This document shows, one piece after another, positions 16,321 through 24,256 of a stretch of 64,000 nt of DNA (the stretch's first letter is position 1; each line of letters starts with the position of its first letter). The translations under genes and the position numbers were made by a program. Under the pieces are notes generated by a model. It made no database searches and had not been told where the DNA came from. It saw only the letters and a program-made list of their open reading frames with translations. The DNA comes from Alphaproteobacteria bacterium (GTDB lineage Bacteria > Pseudomonadota > Alphaproteobacteria > UBA828). The stretch covers positions 10,864-74,863 of the forward strand of contig JAJDVB010000166.1 in the NCBI GenBank assembly GCA_022826345.1, given 5' to 3'.

Positions 16321-16758
16321 CTACGCCTGCGGCACCCATTTGATGATGTGCTGGGCGACGGCGACGGTCTCGCCGCGCTGGTTGACCACTTCGATGTCGG
16401 AGCGCGCGCGGCGGCGCTCCTCGTCGACCTCGGCCACCGTGTAGGTCACGCTTACCGTATCGTTGATGTAGACCGGTGCAGTGAAGCGAATTCGATCGTA
16501 GCCGAGGGAAACGGGGGTCTCGTCGCTTCCCCGATCCACGCACCGGTCAATCATCATGGTGGACGTGGTCGACATGAAACCGACCAGCAGCGCCCCGTGG
16601 GCAATCCGGTGCCCGTAGGACGTCTCGGACATGTACTGCTCGTTCACGTGAAGACCGTTCAGATCGCCGGTGATGCCCGCGAAAAGGTAGACGTCGCTTT
16701 CGCCGACGGTCTTGGAAAACTTGACCTGCTCGCCGACGCTCACGTGGAAGTCGGACAT
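16321..16758 (-). CDS. MaoC-family (R)-hydratase
   Basis: 145 residues, a hot-dog fold hydratase. The MaoC motif is clear: GDLNGLHVNEQYMSETSYG with the catalytic Asp/His, followed by HRIAHGALLVGFMST. Such enzymes hydrate 2-enoyl-CoA to (R)-3-hydroxyacyl-CoA. The substrate is not inferable from the neighbours. Start ATG at 16758. Confidence 0.9.
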   Translation of the reverse strand: MSDFHVSVGEQVKFSKTVGESDVYLFAGITGDLNGLHVNEQYMSETSYGHRIAHGALLVGFMSTTSTMMIDRCVDRGSDETPVSLGYDRIRFTAPVYINDTVSVTYTVAEVDEERRRARSDIEVVNQRGETVAVAQHIIKWVPQA

Positions 16759-16825
16759 CCCCGCTCCGAAATCGATCAGCCGGCCTTCGCGCGGGCGGTG
16801 CGCGTGCCTGTCCAGGTAGGAACCG

Positions 16826-17422
16826 TCAATAGCCGGCGGGCTGGCCCCAGCGGTCGGCGAAGATGTACTCGTTGAAGGGGCGCCGCGTGCGCGTGCCCAA
16901 TTCCATCTCGCGGAGGTCGTCGGGGAGGGTATCCGGGTCTCCGGGATAGCCGACGGCGATCCCGGTCACGGGGTCATAGCCCTCCGGCACGCCATAGACC
17001 TCCCGGATCTTGTCCGCCTCGATGCCGGCCATTTGATGGGTTGCGTAGCCTAGCTCCGTAGCTTGCAGGACGAGCTGGCAGGCGGCGAGGCCAATGTCGT
17101 GGACGCAACAGCTGTTGGGCGAATTGTTGTGGTCGAAGGTGCGCTTGGTCACAGTGAGGATGAGCAGCGACGCGTTCCGCGCCCACACTTGGTTGCCGGG
17201 CACCAGACAGTCCAGTAGCTGCGCAAACCGTTCCTCCTGGTCCCTGGTCGCGACCAGGAAGTGCCAAGGCTGCTGGTTGAAGCTCGACGCTGCCCAGCGC
17301 GCGGCCTCCAGCAGCGTGAGGATGTCCGCGCGGGGCATGGGGCGCGGGTCGAACGCGCGCGGGCTCCAGCGCCGCTTCATCGCCTCATTGATCGGGTGAT
17401 CGGCCAGCGCCGGCTTCTCCAT
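16826..17422 (-). CDS. Nitroreductase-family FMN protein
   Basis: 198 residues. The N-terminal RRWSPRAFDPRPMPR and LEAARWAASSFNQQPWHFLV carry the FMN-binding RxSxRxF and S-x-N-x-Q-P-W motifs. A later ATELGYATHQMAG helps form the flavin site. The C-terminal RRPFNEYIFADRWG is typical of this subgroup. Role: NAD(P)H-dependent reduction of quinones, nitro compounds or similar; substrate unknown. Confidence 0.9.
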   Translation of the reverse strand: MEKPALADHPINEAMKRRWSPRAFDPRPMPRADILTLLEAARWAASSFNQQPWHFLVATRDQEERFAQLLDCLVPGNQVWARNASLLILTVTKRTFDHNNSPNSCCVHDIGLAACQLVLQATELGYATHQMAGIEADKIREVYGVPEGYDPVTGIAVGYPGDPDTLPDDLREMELGTRTRRPFNEYIFADRWGQPAGY

Positions 17423-17449
17423 GTCCTTACTCTCCCGCGTCGATAACGA

Positions 17450-18850
17450 TTATTCGTCCGACCACAGCCACCCTCCGGGGCTCCCGCGCACGCTCCGATA
17501 ATGCTCTTCAGGATCGTACAAGTCGACCGGAAGCCCAAGCTGCTGTGCGGTCAGCGCGCCGATCGCCGACCTTACCTGATAGGCGGCAACGATCTCTTCC
17601 CGCTTCGCCCGGACCAGGTTGATCTGCGCCCTGAAGTGCTCTTGTTCAGCGTCCAGCACGTCGAGCGTGGTGCGCAAGCCGACCTGCGTCTCTTGCTCGA
17701 CGCCGTCCAGCGCGACGGCTGCCGCGGCCACCTGCGATTCGAACGCGGCGATCTGCGCCCGCGCCGACGTGAGCGCTCTCCAGGCCTGAGAGACCTGCTC
17801 CTGCACCGTGCGCCGGGACTGATCGAGCTCGAGCAGCCGCTGCGCCGCGGTCTGCTTCGACTGGCGGATGCGCGCGCTCGCGGCGCCACCCTGATAGAGC
17901 GGCACACGCACGCTGGCCCTGATCGAGGCATCGGTGGTCTGCTCGATGAGGTCCGAAGTGTCGAAGCGCTGGCGCACATCGCCCACGATGGAAACCTGCG
18001 GCCTGAGCGCGGCGGCGGCTGTCTCGATATCCGCCTGCGCCGCTTGCGCGATGTAAGAGGCCGCCCTGATCGACGGGTTGGCGTCGTTTGCGGCTGTCAG
18101 GGCGTTTTCCTCCGTCTCCGGCAGGCCCATGGGAACGGGCGGCCAGGAGAGCGTGCCAGGCGGGCGGCCAATCACCTGCTGATACATGGCGCGGGCAGAC
18201 ATCATGCCGCCCTCGGCCGCCACACGCTCCGCACCCGCCTGCGCCAGCCGGGCCTCGGCCTGTGCCACATCGGTGCGCGTCACCTCGCCGACCTCGAGCC
18301 GGTCCCTCGCCGCCTGCAGCTGGCGGCCCACCACCCGCTCGCTGCTGCGGCTGAGCTCGATCTCGGCGTCGTAGCGGAGCACGTCCATGTAGGCGGTCAC
18401 CGTGCTGAGCAGGATCGACTGCTCCACCGCCTGAAGCCGCGCCCGGCCGGCGTTGACCCGGCTCTCGGCCGAATCGATCTGGGCGGAAACCCGACCGCCC
18501 TGATAGAGGGGGGCTGTCGCCGTAAGCCCGGCTCCGTAGGGCACAACGCTATGGCTGCCCGCGTTGGGAACCATGCCGTCCGTCTTGCTGTACGAGGCAC
18601 CGAGGTCCCCGGCGAGCTCCACCGTGGGTTGCCAGCCGGCCAGCGCCGCAGGCACCTCCTCGTCCACCGCCCGGAGCCGGGCGCGCTCGGCCTGCAGGGT
18701 CGGGTTGGTCTGGTAAGCCTGGACCAGCGCTTCCTCCAGGGTCTGCGCGACGGCGCCGTGGGTGTGCGCCGACACGCCAGCGAAGAGCGCGCACGCGAGG
18801 GCGCCGAGGGCGATCGTTCCGATCGAGGAGTGCCGTCGAATGTGGGTCAT
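17450..18850 (-). CDS. tolC: TolC-family outer membrane efflux protein
   Basis: 466 residues. An N-terminal signal peptide (IGTIALGALACALFAGVSAH) is followed by the repeat-type TolC fold with LEEALVQAYQTNPTLQAERARL near the start and a matching second half (TAANDANPSIRAASYIAQAA). Conserved features include YQGGRVSAQIDSAESRV and the paired LYQGGAASARIRQSK. It would form the outer-membrane channel of type I secretion or RND efflux pumps. It is 12 bp downstream of the rhodanese gene and follows PIMT, an order known in alphaproteobacteria. Confidence 0.9.
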   Translation of the reverse strand: MTHIRRHSSIGTIALGALACALFAGVSAHTHGAVAQTLEEALVQAYQTNPTLQAERARLRAVDEEVPAALAGWQPTVELAGDLGASYSKTDGMVPNAGSHSVVPYGAGLTATAPLYQGGRVSAQIDSAESRVNAGRARLQAVEQSILLSTVTAYMDVLRYDAEIELSRSSERVVGRQLQAARDRLEVGEVTRTDVAQAEARLAQAGAERVAAEGGMMSARAMYQQVIGRPPGTLSWPPVPMGLPETEENALTAANDANPSIRAASYIAQAAQADIETAAAALRPQVSIVGDVRQRFDTSDLIEQTTDASIRASVRVPLYQGGAASARIRQSKQTAAQRLLELDQSRRTVQEQVSQAWRALTSARAQIAAFESQVAAAAVALDGVEQETQVGLRTTLDVLDAEQEHFRAQINLVRAKREEIVAAYQVRSAIGALTAQQLGLPVDLYDPEEHYRSVRGSPGGWLWSDE

Positions 18851-18862
18851 GGGCCGCTCCTT

Positions 18863-19192
18863 TCAGTAGGTCGGCATGGCGGGGTCTACCGTGCGCGACC
18901 ACGCGTCGATGCCGCCGTCCAGGTTGACCGCGTTATCGTAGCCGCGCCTGTGGAGCCAAGCGGTGACCTGGGCGCTGCGCTGGCCGTGGTGGCAGAGCAC
19001 CACCAACGGGCGGTCCGCAGGCAGAGCGTCGAGCCGGTCGGGCAGCACGTTCATGGGGATGGTCAACGCCTCCGGCAGCGCGCCGATCGCCACCTCCCAG
19101 GGCTCCCGCACGTCGAGCAGCGCGTAAGGCCCCTCGCCCGCACGCAGCGCCGCGAATTCCCCGACCGAGAGCGCGGGCACCTCGCCGTCCAC
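18863..19192 (-). CDS. Rhodanese-like sulfurtransferase domain protein
   Basis: 109 residues, one rhodanese domain. The active-site loop is LVVLCHHGQRSAQ with the catalytic Cys, preceded by YALLDVREPWEVAIGALP. The end has NLDGGIDAW. It starts 3 bp after the PIMT stop, so PIMT, rhodanese and TolC are one operon. The sulfur acceptor is unknown. Confidence 0.92.
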   Translation of the reverse strand: MDGEVPALSVGEFAALRAGEGPYALLDVREPWEVAIGALPEALTIPMNVLPDRLDALPADRPLVVLCHHGQRSAQVTAWLHRRGYDNAVNLDGGIDAWSRTVDPAMPTY

Positions 19193-19195
19193 GAT

Positions 19196-19852
19196 CTAGA
19201 ACTCGAAACTTATGGGCCGGGCGATGCCGGGAAGCGACGGAAGCGTCGCCTCGAACAGGCTGCGGCTTGAGAGCGCACCCCGGTGCCGCGCCCAGAGAGT
19301 TGCCTGCCCCAACCCGCCGGGCTCGCGCACGACGCCCACGATCCTGCCCGCCTCGGCCAATTGATCCGCAAGCGCCTGCGGCAGGTGATCCACCGCGCCG
19401 CCTACCAGGATCACGTCGTAGGGCGCCTGTTGGTCGTAACCCTCGGCGAGCGGGCCGGTCACCACGATCGCGTTGTCGGCACCGACGGCGCTCAATGCAC
19501 TCTCGGCCTCGGCAGCCAGAGCCTCGTCGACATCCAAAGCGATGACGGTGGCGGCGAGGCGGGCCATGACCGCCGACGCGTAGCCCGTGCCGCAGCCGAC
19601 ATCGAGGACCATGTCGTTCGCCGTTATGTCGGCTTCCTGCAACAGGCGCGCGAGCACCATGGGCTCCATCAGGTAACGGCCTGACGCGATTTCCACGTCC
19701 TCGTCCACGTAGGCGACGCCCCGCTTTGCGTGCGGAACAAAGCGCTCACGCGGGATTTCCGCCATCGCATCGATCAGCCGCTCGTCGGTGACTCGGTTGG
19801 TCATGATCTGGCCCGTGACCATATTGCGGCGCGCGGCGGCGTGGTCGATCAT
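19196..19852 (-). CDS. Protein-L-isoaspartate O-methyltransferase
   Basis: 218 residues. The SAM-binding motif I is VLDVGCGTGYASAVMARL and motif II is ALDVDEALAAEAESAL. The N-terminal NMVTGQIMTNRVTDERLIDAM and PRERFVP match the family. It repairs isoaspartyl residues in aged proteins, though members of this TolC-linked group may have other roles. It heads the PIMT-rhodanese-TolC run; RBS AAGGA lies upstream of the ATG at 19852. Confidence 0.88.
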   Translation of the reverse strand: MIDHAAARRNMVTGQIMTNRVTDERLIDAMAEIPRERFVPHAKRGVAYVDEDVEIASGRYLMEPMVLARLLQEADITANDMVLDVGCGTGYASAVMARLAATVIALDVDEALAAEAESALSAVGADNAIVVTGPLAEGYDQQAPYDVILVGGAVDHLPQALADQLAEAGRIVGVVREPGGLGQATLWARHRGALSSRSLFEATLPSLPGIARPISFEF

Positions 19853-20116
19853 CTGAGGGAAAATCCTTTAGGGGCAGGCGTTTCTGCTTCATTCTAGTGC
19901 GGGCAACGCATGAATGGCAACGAGGCCGCTCGCCCCGCACAATGAATCACCGATTGCGGCATGTTTCGGCCGGCAATAATACTTACAACATATCGTCGTT
20001 GTGCTCTAAACTATCTCTATATATTGGGGTATTTGTGCGCTATTGGGGAGTCATCCACGAGAAATACTGAGGCAAGACAAGGAACTGAGCCTCACAAAGA
20101 AGAGGGGCGCGAAGCT
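19853..20116. other. Gap between PIMT and the ABC protein
   Basis: No gene seen. The central part is AT-rich (about 19970-20030, including CTCTATATATTGGGG), likely the PIMT promoter region. Confidence 0.5.
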
Positions 20117-20155
20117 CCGAAGCGCCGCTCACCGCCGGCGGGAGCGGCGCTTCGG
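20117..20155 (-). terminator. Strong hairpin overlapping the 3' end of the ABC gene
   Basis: Perfect 14-bp stem CCGAAGCGCCGCTC / GAGCGGCGCTTCGG with an 11-nt loop. The stop codon of the ABC gene lies within it. On the minus strand a weak T-rich stretch follows. Confidence 0.65.
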
Positions 20156-21112
20156 TTTCGGCTTCGGCGGTGGCCCGGAGGGACCCGCCACCAAGTGCCC
20201 CCGCGCATTGAACAGGTAGCAGTGCTCTGGCGGGTAGGCGGCCGTTTCGCCCTCGCGGTCGATGTGCTCCGGCCAGATGGCCAGCGTGGCGCGCTCACCG
20301 GCCGCCGCCTCGTCGCTCTCCCATGGAATTGTGAGGGTGCCGCCGTCCTTAAGGCTAACCGTGACCGCATCTGCCTCCGTTTCCTCCACGCGCGCGGCGC
20401 GGAGCCTCGCGCCGAAGAGCTTTGCGACCCGCCGCGAGGCCGGCCATTTGACGATCCTCTCTGGACTCCCCATTTGCAGCCTGCGCCCTTCATGGAGGAC
20501 GACGACCCAATCTGCGAGATCCTGCGCTTCCTCGGCGGTTCCGGCGGCATAGACCACGGTACGGCCGAACTCATCCTTGAGCCGCCGCATCTCGGAGATG
20601 GCGAGCGCGCGGATGTCCGGCTCCTCCTCCGTCGGCAGCTCGAAGAGGTAGACCCCGGGGTCGCGCACCAGCGCGCGGGCGAGGCCGACCTGGTAGCACT
20701 GAACATCAGTGAGCTTCTTGGGACGCTGCGCAAGAATGTCGGTGATCCCGAAGTGCTCGCCCACGGCAAGCACGCGGGCCTCGATTGTCTCCCGATCGAA
20801 GCGGGCAATCCTGAGCGGATAGGCGATGTTCTCGAGAGCCGTCTTGTGGGGCATCAGCGCAGCCGAGCGGAAGACCGTCGCCGCTTCCCTAATCCCCTCG
20901 CGCTGCCCCAGCACCTCCTCGCCGTCGATCAGGATGGAACCGCCCTGTGGCTTCTCGATCCCGGCGATGACCTTGAGTGCCGTGAGGCGGCCCGATTCCT
21001 CGTCGCCCAGGATGGCTGTAATGCGGCCCGAAGGCGCCTTCATGCTCAGCTCGTCGAGAATGACGCGCCGGTGGTGCCAGCGGTCGACTTTGCGCAGTTC
21101 AAGTTCGGCCAT
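20129..21112 (-). CDS. ABC-type ATPase homologue with all catalytic motifs degenerate
   Basis: 327 residues, UgpC/MalK-type length with a C-terminal OB-like part (TLAIWPEHIDRE) and a basic tail (PKPKPKRRSRRR). Every nucleotide motif is altered. Walker A reads GDEESGRLT (residues 36-44; Lys and Ser/Thr replaced by Arg and Leu). The Q-loop Gln is Arg (VFRSAALMPH). The signature is LTDVQ (134-138). Walker B is VYLFELP, with Leu in place of the catalytic Glu. The H-loop His is Gly (YAAGTAEEA). The fold is still readable and the frame intact, so this is a conserved pseudo-ATPase rather than a decayed gene. No permease or binding protein is near. Confidence 0.85.
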   Translation of the reverse strand: MAELELRKVDRWHHRRVILDELSMKAPSGRITAILGDEESGRLTALKVIAGIEKPQGGSILIDGEEVLGQREGIREAATVFRSAALMPHKTALENIAYPLRIARFDRETIEARVLAVGEHFGITDILAQRPKKLTDVQCYQVGLARALVRDPGVYLFELPTEEEPDIRALAISEMRRLKDEFGRTVVYAAGTAEEAQDLADWVVVLHEGRRLQMGSPERIVKWPASRRVAKLFGARLRAARVEETEADAVTVSLKDGGTLTIPWESDEAAAGERATLAIWPEHIDREGETAAYPPEHCYLFNARGHLVAGPSGPPPKPKPKRRSRRR

Positions 21113-21123
21113 CGTTTGCCCCG

Positions 21124-22170
21124 CTAAACTTCGAGCACGATCTTGCCGAAGACGGCGCGCGCGGCAAGTCGCTCGTGGGCGGTGCGCATCTCGGCCAGCG
21201 GTAGGACCTCTCCGATCACCGGCCTGAGCTTACCCTGCTCCATCAGGCGAAGGACCTCGTGGTTGGTTGACTTCGGTGCGAAGTGGCAGCTCGTCATGGT
21301 GATCTGCTTACGGAAAAACTCGATCATGTCGATCTCGACCTTCTCGCCCGCGTGCGCGCCGCAGGTGGCGAGCCGTCCGTTGAGCGCAAGCGCGTCGAGG
21401 CTCTGCTGCAGCACCGAGCCGCCCACCATCTCGATACAGACATCGACGCCGCGCCCATCGGTGAGTTCGCGCACGGCATCGCCGAGCGCAGGCGTCTCGT
21501 TGTAGTTGATGACCTCGTCTGCACCAAGCTGCCGGGCTCGCGCGAGCTTTTCGTCGGAGCCGGCAGTGGCGATGATCCGGGCGCCCGCAACGCGCGCGCA
21601 CTGGATCGCCGCCGAGCCGACGCCGCTGCCGGCGGCGTTGATGAGCACGTCCTCGCCCTGTCGCACTTGCGCCTTCTTCACCACCAGCTCCCAAGCCGTG
21701 GCGAAGGCGACCTGCCCTGCCGCCGCGTCCAGCGCCGAGACCCCGTCTGGAATGCGGAGCACGTTGTGGTGGGAGACCTTCACGTATTCGGCATAGGTGC
21801 CCCAGCAGGTCACGCCCAGCTTCTCGAAATCGAGGCAGATGTTGTCCATGCCGAGCGCGCAGTTGCACACGCGATGCCGGCAGAGACCCGAGGTGATGGT
21901 GAGGAAGGGCATGACACGGTCGCCGGGACGGAAAGCGCTCACCGCGGCGCCGGTCTCTGCCACCGTGCCGGCGCCCTCGACGCCGAGAATGTGCGGCATG
22001 TCGAGGTTGAGATAGCCCGAGATGCCGTCGCAGACGTCGAGGTCGAAATGGTTGAGGCCCACCGTCTCGAGGTTGATGAGAACATCTTCGGGGCCGATCG
22101 CTGGCGTCTCGATGTCCTCGTAGACGAGCTCCTCCGGCCCGCCGTGACGGTGGATGACGACTGCCTTCAT
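21124..22170 (-). CDS. Zinc-type medium-chain dehydrogenase/reductase (MDR)
   Basis: 348 residues. The N-terminal GroES-like part has HFDLDVCDGISGYLNLDMPHILGVEGAGTV broken over the usual catalytic region, and the NAD(P)-binding motif is INAAGSGVGSAAIQCA. Cysteines near residues 95-110 (GLCRHRVCNCALG) suit a structural zinc. It overlaps the VOC gene stop by 4 bp and the ABC gene follows after 11 bp. Substrate unknown. Confidence 0.88.
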   Translation of the reverse strand: MKAVVIHRHGGPEELVYEDIETPAIGPEDVLINLETVGLNHFDLDVCDGISGYLNLDMPHILGVEGAGTVAETGAAVSAFRPGDRVMPFLTITSGLCRHRVCNCALGMDNICLDFEKLGVTCWGTYAEYVKVSHHNVLRIPDGVSALDAAAGQVAFATAWELVVKKAQVRQGEDVLINAAGSGVGSAAIQCARVAGARIIATAGSDEKLARARQLGADEVINYNETPALGDAVRELTDGRGVDVCIEMVGGSVLQQSLDALALNGRLATCGAHAGEKVEIDMIEFFRKQITMTSCHFAPKSTNHEVLRLMEQGKLRPVIGEVLPLAEMRTAHERLAARAVFGKIVLEV

Positions 22171-22676
22171 GCTTGTGCGCTCCGATTCGCTGAGGGCCGC
22201 CGCGTCGCACCCGGATACTCGGCGTCGGCCACCCTCTCGCTCTGGTCCGCATCGGGCGGCCCCTTGAGCTCCACCGTGTTGCCGTCCGGATCGGTGAGGT
22301 AGAGCGAGGGTCCGTGACCGTCAGCGCCATAGCGCCGCGCGGTCTCGCCCGCCTCAACGCCGCGCCTCTTCAAGTAGCGGCGTATCCGTGTCTCGTCGAA
22401 GGCGGCGAGCCTGAGAGCGAAATGCTCCATGTTGCGCCGCGTCTTGCCCGGCGCGCCGCCGCCCGGCTTTCCGGCGTTGCTGACGACGGGAACCAAGTCG
22501 ATCAGGTTCGTGCCCGCCCGCAACTGGTAGAGCCCGAAGCTTTCGATCCGACGCTCGACCGTGCAGCCGAGCACCCGCCGGTACCACTCCAGCGAGGCCT
22601 CGATGTCCGCCACCCGGAGCACGACGTGGTCCAGCCCAAGCACTTCGACGGGGCTCGGGCGCGCGGCGGCAGGCAC
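22167..22676 (-). CDS. VOC-family (glyoxalase-like) metalloenzyme
   Basis: 169 residues. Paired beta-alpha-beta-beta-beta modules are visible: LDHVVLRVADIEASLEWYRR at the start and NMEHFALRLAAFDETRIRR in the second half. Candidate metal ligands are His in LDHVVL, His in MEHFAL and Glu in NTVELKG. The end YLTDPDGNTVELKGP is the conserved closing strand. Could be a lyase or dioxygenase; the reaction is not inferable. Confidence 0.9.
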   Translation of the reverse strand: MPAAARPSPVEVLGLDHVVLRVADIEASLEWYRRVLGCTVERRIESFGLYQLRAGTNLIDLVPVVSNAGKPGGGAPGKTRRNMEHFALRLAAFDETRIRRYLKRRGVEAGETARRYGADGHGPSLYLTDPDGNTVELKGPPDADQSERVADAEYPGATRRPSANRSAQA

Positions 22677-22708
22677 GATCGGAGATTTCGGTACTGACGA
22701 CGCGGCGC

Positions 22709-23539
22709 TCAGGCCGCGATCAGCCGGGCGCTCTGGCGCTCGCGCGGGGTCTCCCGCATTACCGCAGCCATGTCAGGCGCATCGTCCGGGCCAACCGGCG
22801 TGAGATGGCGGCCGGTGAACGAGACTTCCAGGCCGTCGTCGCGGAAGGGATAGGGGTCGAGGCTGTAGACGCCGTCGCCGAGCGCCCGGACCTCGACTTC
22901 GACATCGTCTTCAACGCCGCGCGGCACGTTGGCGAACGTGCTCTCCCCGCGCCCTTCAGGATGGACGCAGTTGAAGTAGAGAGCGAAGGTGTCGAAGAAC
23001 TGCAGCGCCTTGTAGTTGGCGAAAAGCTGCTCGTGCTCGACCCAGGGCGCGGTCTCGGGGTCGTCCTGCAGCACGGCGGTGAGCCGCTCCTGTCGCTGGC
23101 GCTCGGTGTTCAGCATGGTGTCGGCGGCGAGCCGGTGCTGCTCCGGCACGATGTCGATCAGCACCTTGTCCGACATGCCGTAGCGCCCGTTGTAGAGGCC
23201 CCAGATGTGCATGCTGTCGAGCAGTCCGCAATAAGCGTGGTGCGCCTCGTTGTACTCGGGCGAGCGGCAGCCGGTGAGCGTGATGATGGGGATCGGCGTC
23301 TCGACCAGGTTGTAGGGGAGCCCTGTCTTGGGATCCAGCGGCGGGTTGTCGTCCAAATCCTTCCAGCCCTTGTCGTGCCAGCGGCAGGCATAGAGGAAGT
23401 AATCGCGCGGCTCGGGCTGCGCGAAGTCGTCGTTGCCGTAATTCTCGGCGAACTGGCCCACGAGCTGGAGATGCTCGTCGAGGGTGATGGCGAAGCGGGC
23501 GCCGTCCGGCCGCTCCTCTGCCTGGGTCTGGATGATCAT
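22709..23539 (-). CDS. DUF3891 family protein
   Basis: 276 residues from the ATG at 23539, preceded by AGGGGGG; a longer frame would add 22 Arg-rich residues. Conserved features are FAENYGNDDFAQPEPRDYF, the motif CRWHDKGWKDLDDNPPLDP and EAHHAYCGLLDSMH. The clustered His/Asp residues suggest a metal-dependent hydrolase-like site. Function of the family is not known to me. It is the first gene of the minus-strand run ending at the ABC protein. Confidence 0.85.
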   Translation of the reverse strand: MIIQTQAEERPDGARFAITLDEHLQLVGQFAENYGNDDFAQPEPRDYFLYACRWHDKGWKDLDDNPPLDPKTGLPYNLVETPIPIITLTGCRSPEYNEAHHAYCGLLDSMHIWGLYNGRYGMSDKVLIDIVPEQHRLAADTMLNTERQRQERLTAVLQDDPETAPWVEHEQLFANYKALQFFDTFALYFNCVHPEGRGESTFANVPRGVEDDVEVEVRALGDGVYSLDPYPFRDDGLEVSFTGRHLTPVGPDDAPDMAAVMRETPRERQSARLIAA

Positions 23540-23636
23540 GGCGTCCCCCCTGCGTTCCCATCGACCGCAACGGCGGTTGAGCCTGCGCGACCCTATCAAA
23601 GGCACGGGAGCAAGTCACGGCGGGCCGAGCTTGAGA

Positions 23637-23661
23637 TCATGTATCGCTTCATGATACATGA
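23637..23661. promoter_or_regulatory. Palindromic operator overlapping the HigB start
   Basis: TCATGTATC (23637-23645) and GATACATGA (23653-23661) form a perfect inverted repeat. The second arm contains the ATG of the toxin gene, so an antitoxin dimer bound here would block initiation; this fits autorepression of HigBA-type loci. Confidence 0.7.
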
Positions 23662-23948
23662 CTCCCGTGATCGTCAGCACGAAAGGCAGGCGCGCGACGG
23701 ATGCGGTACGGGGCCGCTACGGCAAGGGCTTCCCAAGCGATCTGGTGAAGCGGACACGGGCAATGCTCTCGGCGATGGACGCCGCCATGGTCCTGGAAGA
23801 CCTCAGGTTTCCGCCGGGAAACCACCTTGAGCAACTCAAGGGCGACCGGAGCGGTCAGCACTCGATCCGCATCAACGACCAGTGGCGCATCTGCTTCGTG
23901 TGGACCGATCAGGGACCGGCGGACGTGGAGATCGTGGACTACCACTGA
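23658..23948 (+). CDS. higB: HigB-type toxin (RelE superfamily)
   Basis: 96 residues. The RelE/HigB core is clear: VLEDLRFPPGNHLEQLKGDR followed by QHSIRINDQWRICFVW and an end that runs DVEIVDYH. HigB toxins cut translated mRNA on the ribosome. It is followed after 11 bp by a HigA antitoxin, the reversed toxin-first order of higBA loci. The start codon lies in a perfect palindrome, which suggests autoregulation. Confidence 0.93.
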   Translation: MTPVIVSTKGRRATDAVRGRYGKGFPSDLVKRTRAMLSAMDAAMVLEDLRFPPGNHLEQLKGDRSGQHSIRINDQWRICFVWTDQGPADVEIVDYH

Positions 23949-23959
23949 AGGCGCAGACC

Positions 23960-24250
23960 ATGACGCTGATGAAGAATCCCTCCCACCCCGGCGAGGTGCT
24001 CGCGGAGCTCTACCTCAAGCCGCTCGACTTGAGCGCGATCGCGCTCGCGAAGCGCCTGAACGTGCCGCGTACGCGGATCGAGCGGCTGGTCAAGGGCGAA
24101 ACCTCACTCACGGTGGACACCGCGATGCGGCTCGCCCGGTTTTTCGGCAACACGCCGGAGTTCTGGATGAACCTGCAGCGCGCTTACGATCTCGCCCGCG
24201 CCAGGGAAACTATCGACCTGGCAGGCATCACACCCCTGGAGGCTGCTTGA
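23960..24250 (+). CDS. higA: HigA-type antitoxin with HTH domain
   Basis: 96 residues. NPSHPGEVLAELYLKPLDLS and the HTH segment ALAKRLNVPRTRIERLVKGE are diagnostic of the HigA addiction-module family. The end has FFGNTPEFWMNLQRAYDL. It neutralises HigB and probably represses the operon through the palindrome at 23637-23661. The chosen ATG at 23960 gives the usual family length. Confidence 0.95.
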   Translation: MTLMKNPSHPGEVLAELYLKPLDLSAIALAKRLNVPRTRIERLVKGETSLTVDTAMRLARFFGNTPEFWMNLQRAYDLARARETIDLAGITPLEAA

Positions 24251-24256
24251 CGGGCG

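Noticed and set aside
20000..20040. GTGCTCTA as a third MITE end
   Set aside because: Adjoining bases do not match the 17-bp end and no partner repeat was found.
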